This document shows positions 47,918 through 49,355 of a stretch of 49,355 nt of DNA, piece by piece. The notes under the pieces are model-generated. The model did not search any database. It was not told the DNA's origin and saw only the letters and a program-made list of their open reading frames with translations. The first letter of the stretch is position 1; every line of letters begins with the position of its first letter. This DNA comes from Candidatus Uhrbacteria bacterium. GTDB taxonomy: Bacteria; Patescibacteriota; Patescibacteriia; UBA9934; GWF2-40-263. The DNA is taken from positions 96,147-145,501 of the forward strand of contig JACRJU010000010.1 in the NCBI GenBank assembly GCA_016219925.1, given 5' to 3'. A program made the translations under genes and the position numbers.

Positions 47918-48304
47918 ATGACCTTGCGACAAAATCAAGACGGAGCGGTGATGCTTTATACGGTTTTGGTTATTGGCCTTGCGGCCTTGGCTTTTTTGTC
48001 GGCCCTCTCGCGCACGAGCATCGGGGAGTTTTATCAGATTCAACGATCCATCGAATCGCAACAAGGGCTGGCTCAGTTGATGGGATGCGAAGACGAACTG
48101 CTTATTCAACTTCAAGCGGATCCAAATTTTTCAGCCACAACGATTGAGAGTGGGACGGCGACGTGTGATCTTGCGTTATCATCTCCACAACCGAGTACGC
48201 GTTCCGCGAATCTTTCGCTCACTTCAAACAGCTTAACTCGGCAGATTCATCTTGATTTTTCTGTTTCTCCTGTTGTGGTGACAAGCGTTTCGGAGTCTTT
48301 TTAA
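47918..48304 (+). CDS. PilX-like minor pilus component
   Basis: MTLRQNQDGAVMLYTVLVIGLAALAFLSALSRTSIGEFYQIQRSIESQQ; start trimmed to the ATG after the previous stop. Confidence 0.6.
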   Translation: MTLRQNQDGAVMLYTVLVIGLAALAFLSALSRTSIGEFYQIQRSIESQQGLAQLMGCEDELLIQLQADPNFSATTIESGTATCDLALSSPQPSTRSANLSLTSNSLTRQIHLDFSVSPVVVTSVSESF

Positions 48305-48374
48305 GGGCTTGACCCTTGAGGGGATGTTCGGTAAACTATTCCCGTATTTTAGGCCTGTTTGTAGCAAAAAATTC

Positions 48375-48451
48375 GGGCGTGTAGCTCAGGTGGTTAGAGC
48401 GCAACACTGATAATGTTGAGGTCGGAGGTTCGAGTCCTCCCACGCCCACCA
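48375..48451 (+). tRNA. tRNA-Ile (anticodon GAT)
   Basis: GGGCGTG/CACGCCC acceptor, CTGATAA anticodon loop, CCA. Confidence 0.94.
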
Positions 48452-48452
48452 G

Positions 48453-48527
<75 letters not shown>

Positions 48528-48548
48528 CAACTATTACGACTGGATCAC

Positions 48549-48580
48549 AAAAAAAACGCCACAAGGCGTTCTTTTGTTTT
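48549..48580 (+). terminator. Terminator after tRNA-Ile/tRNA-Phe
   Basis: AACGCC ACAA GGCGTT CTTTTGTTTT. Confidence 0.75.
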
Positions 48581-48680
48581 CTCTACTTTGTGATTGCAAC
48601 GTTAGTTCATATTGTCCGATCAAACCGTTTTTGATCTCGACCTAGGATCATGATCCGGCAAAGCCGGATTGATATCCCTA

Positions 48681-49355
48681 AAAGGAGGTGATCCACCCAC
48701 AGCTTCCGCTACGGGTGCCTTGTTACGACTTCATCCTTGTTATCAGTCCTACCTTCCGTCGCCCTACGGCGACGTTCGGGTATTACCAACTCCCTTGATG
48801 TGACGGGCGGTGAGTACAAGACCCGAGAACGTATTCACGGCCGCGTGGCTGATCGGCCGTTACTAGCGATTCCGGCTTCATGAGGTCGAGTTGCAGACCT
48901 CAATCTGAACTGGGACCGGCTTTGTGGGATTGGCTCCGTCTTGCGACTTGGCTGCCCATTGTACCGGCCATTGTAGCGCGCGTGTCGCCCTGGACGTAAG
49001 GGCCATGCTGATTTGACGTCATCCTCACCTTCCTCCCTCTTGCGAGGGCAGTCTCCTGTGACACTTGTAACGCAGGATAAGGGTTGCGCTCGTTACCCCA
49101 CTTAAGGGAACAGTTCACACCACGAGCTGACGACAACCATGCAGCACCTTCACAGTACCCTCGAAGGAGCCCTCCTTTCGGAGGGTTAGCAACTGTGATT
49201 TAAGCCCAGGTAAGGTTCCTCGCTTATCATCGAATTAAACCGCACGCTCCACCGCTTGTGCGGGTCCCCGTCTATTCCTTTGAGTTTTAGTCTTGCGACC
49301 GTACTCCCCAGGCGGAATGCTTAATGCGTTAGCTTGTTTCGTCGGCTCCGAGAGG
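48681..49355 (-). rRNA. rrs: 16S ribosomal RNA, 3' portion (5' part beyond window)
   Basis: Minus strand ends ...GGTGGATCACCTCCTTT (anti-SD); conserved blocks such as GTCGTCAGCTCGTG and AAACTCAAAGGAATAGACGGGG. Confidence 0.97.

Overview
The window looks like a chromosomal segment of a Candidate Phyla Radiation (Patescibacteria)-type bacterium. This is inferred from gene content and a divergent 16S 3' end, not from a database search. Housekeeping content: rmuC (partial), ychF, a TRM11-like methyltransferase, rpsF-ssb-rpsR, an EpmA/GenX-like gene overlapping efp, recA, a RodZ-like HTH protein, ftsK, rpoB-rpoC, ruvC, an MFS transporter, a GH16-like protein, a type IV pilus cluster (pilT, pilin, pilB, pilC and minor pilins), seven tRNAs and the 3' part of a 16S rRNA gene on the minus strand. 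An 11-kb locus (2014-12987) encodes large surface proteins. The main unexplained signals are: (i) five GC-rich orphan genes at three loci, behind near-consensus sigma70 promoters and/or structured leaders, four of them with AAGGAGG ribosome-binding sites; (ii) a 28.25-28.4 kb leader with an operator-like palindrome, a 9-bp loop-loop complementarity and an intrinsic terminator, resembling an attenuator or riboswitch; (iii) a promoter-stem-terminator unit at 31.1-31.35 kb resembling a 6S-like ncRNA; (iv) a 129-bp MITE-like hairpin with a 19-bp perfect inverted repeat and AGGGA flanking repeats; (v) a perfect parS plus a 15/16 parS beside DnaA-box-like sites, a candidate origin/partition locus; (vi) a recurring -10 box placed exactly 8 nt from the ATG, suggesting leaderless mRNAs; (vii) a -1 frameshifted gene at an A6 run; (viii) a 23-codon Met-rich micro-ORF in its own transcription unit. 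All calls are by eye; no searches or folding programs were run.
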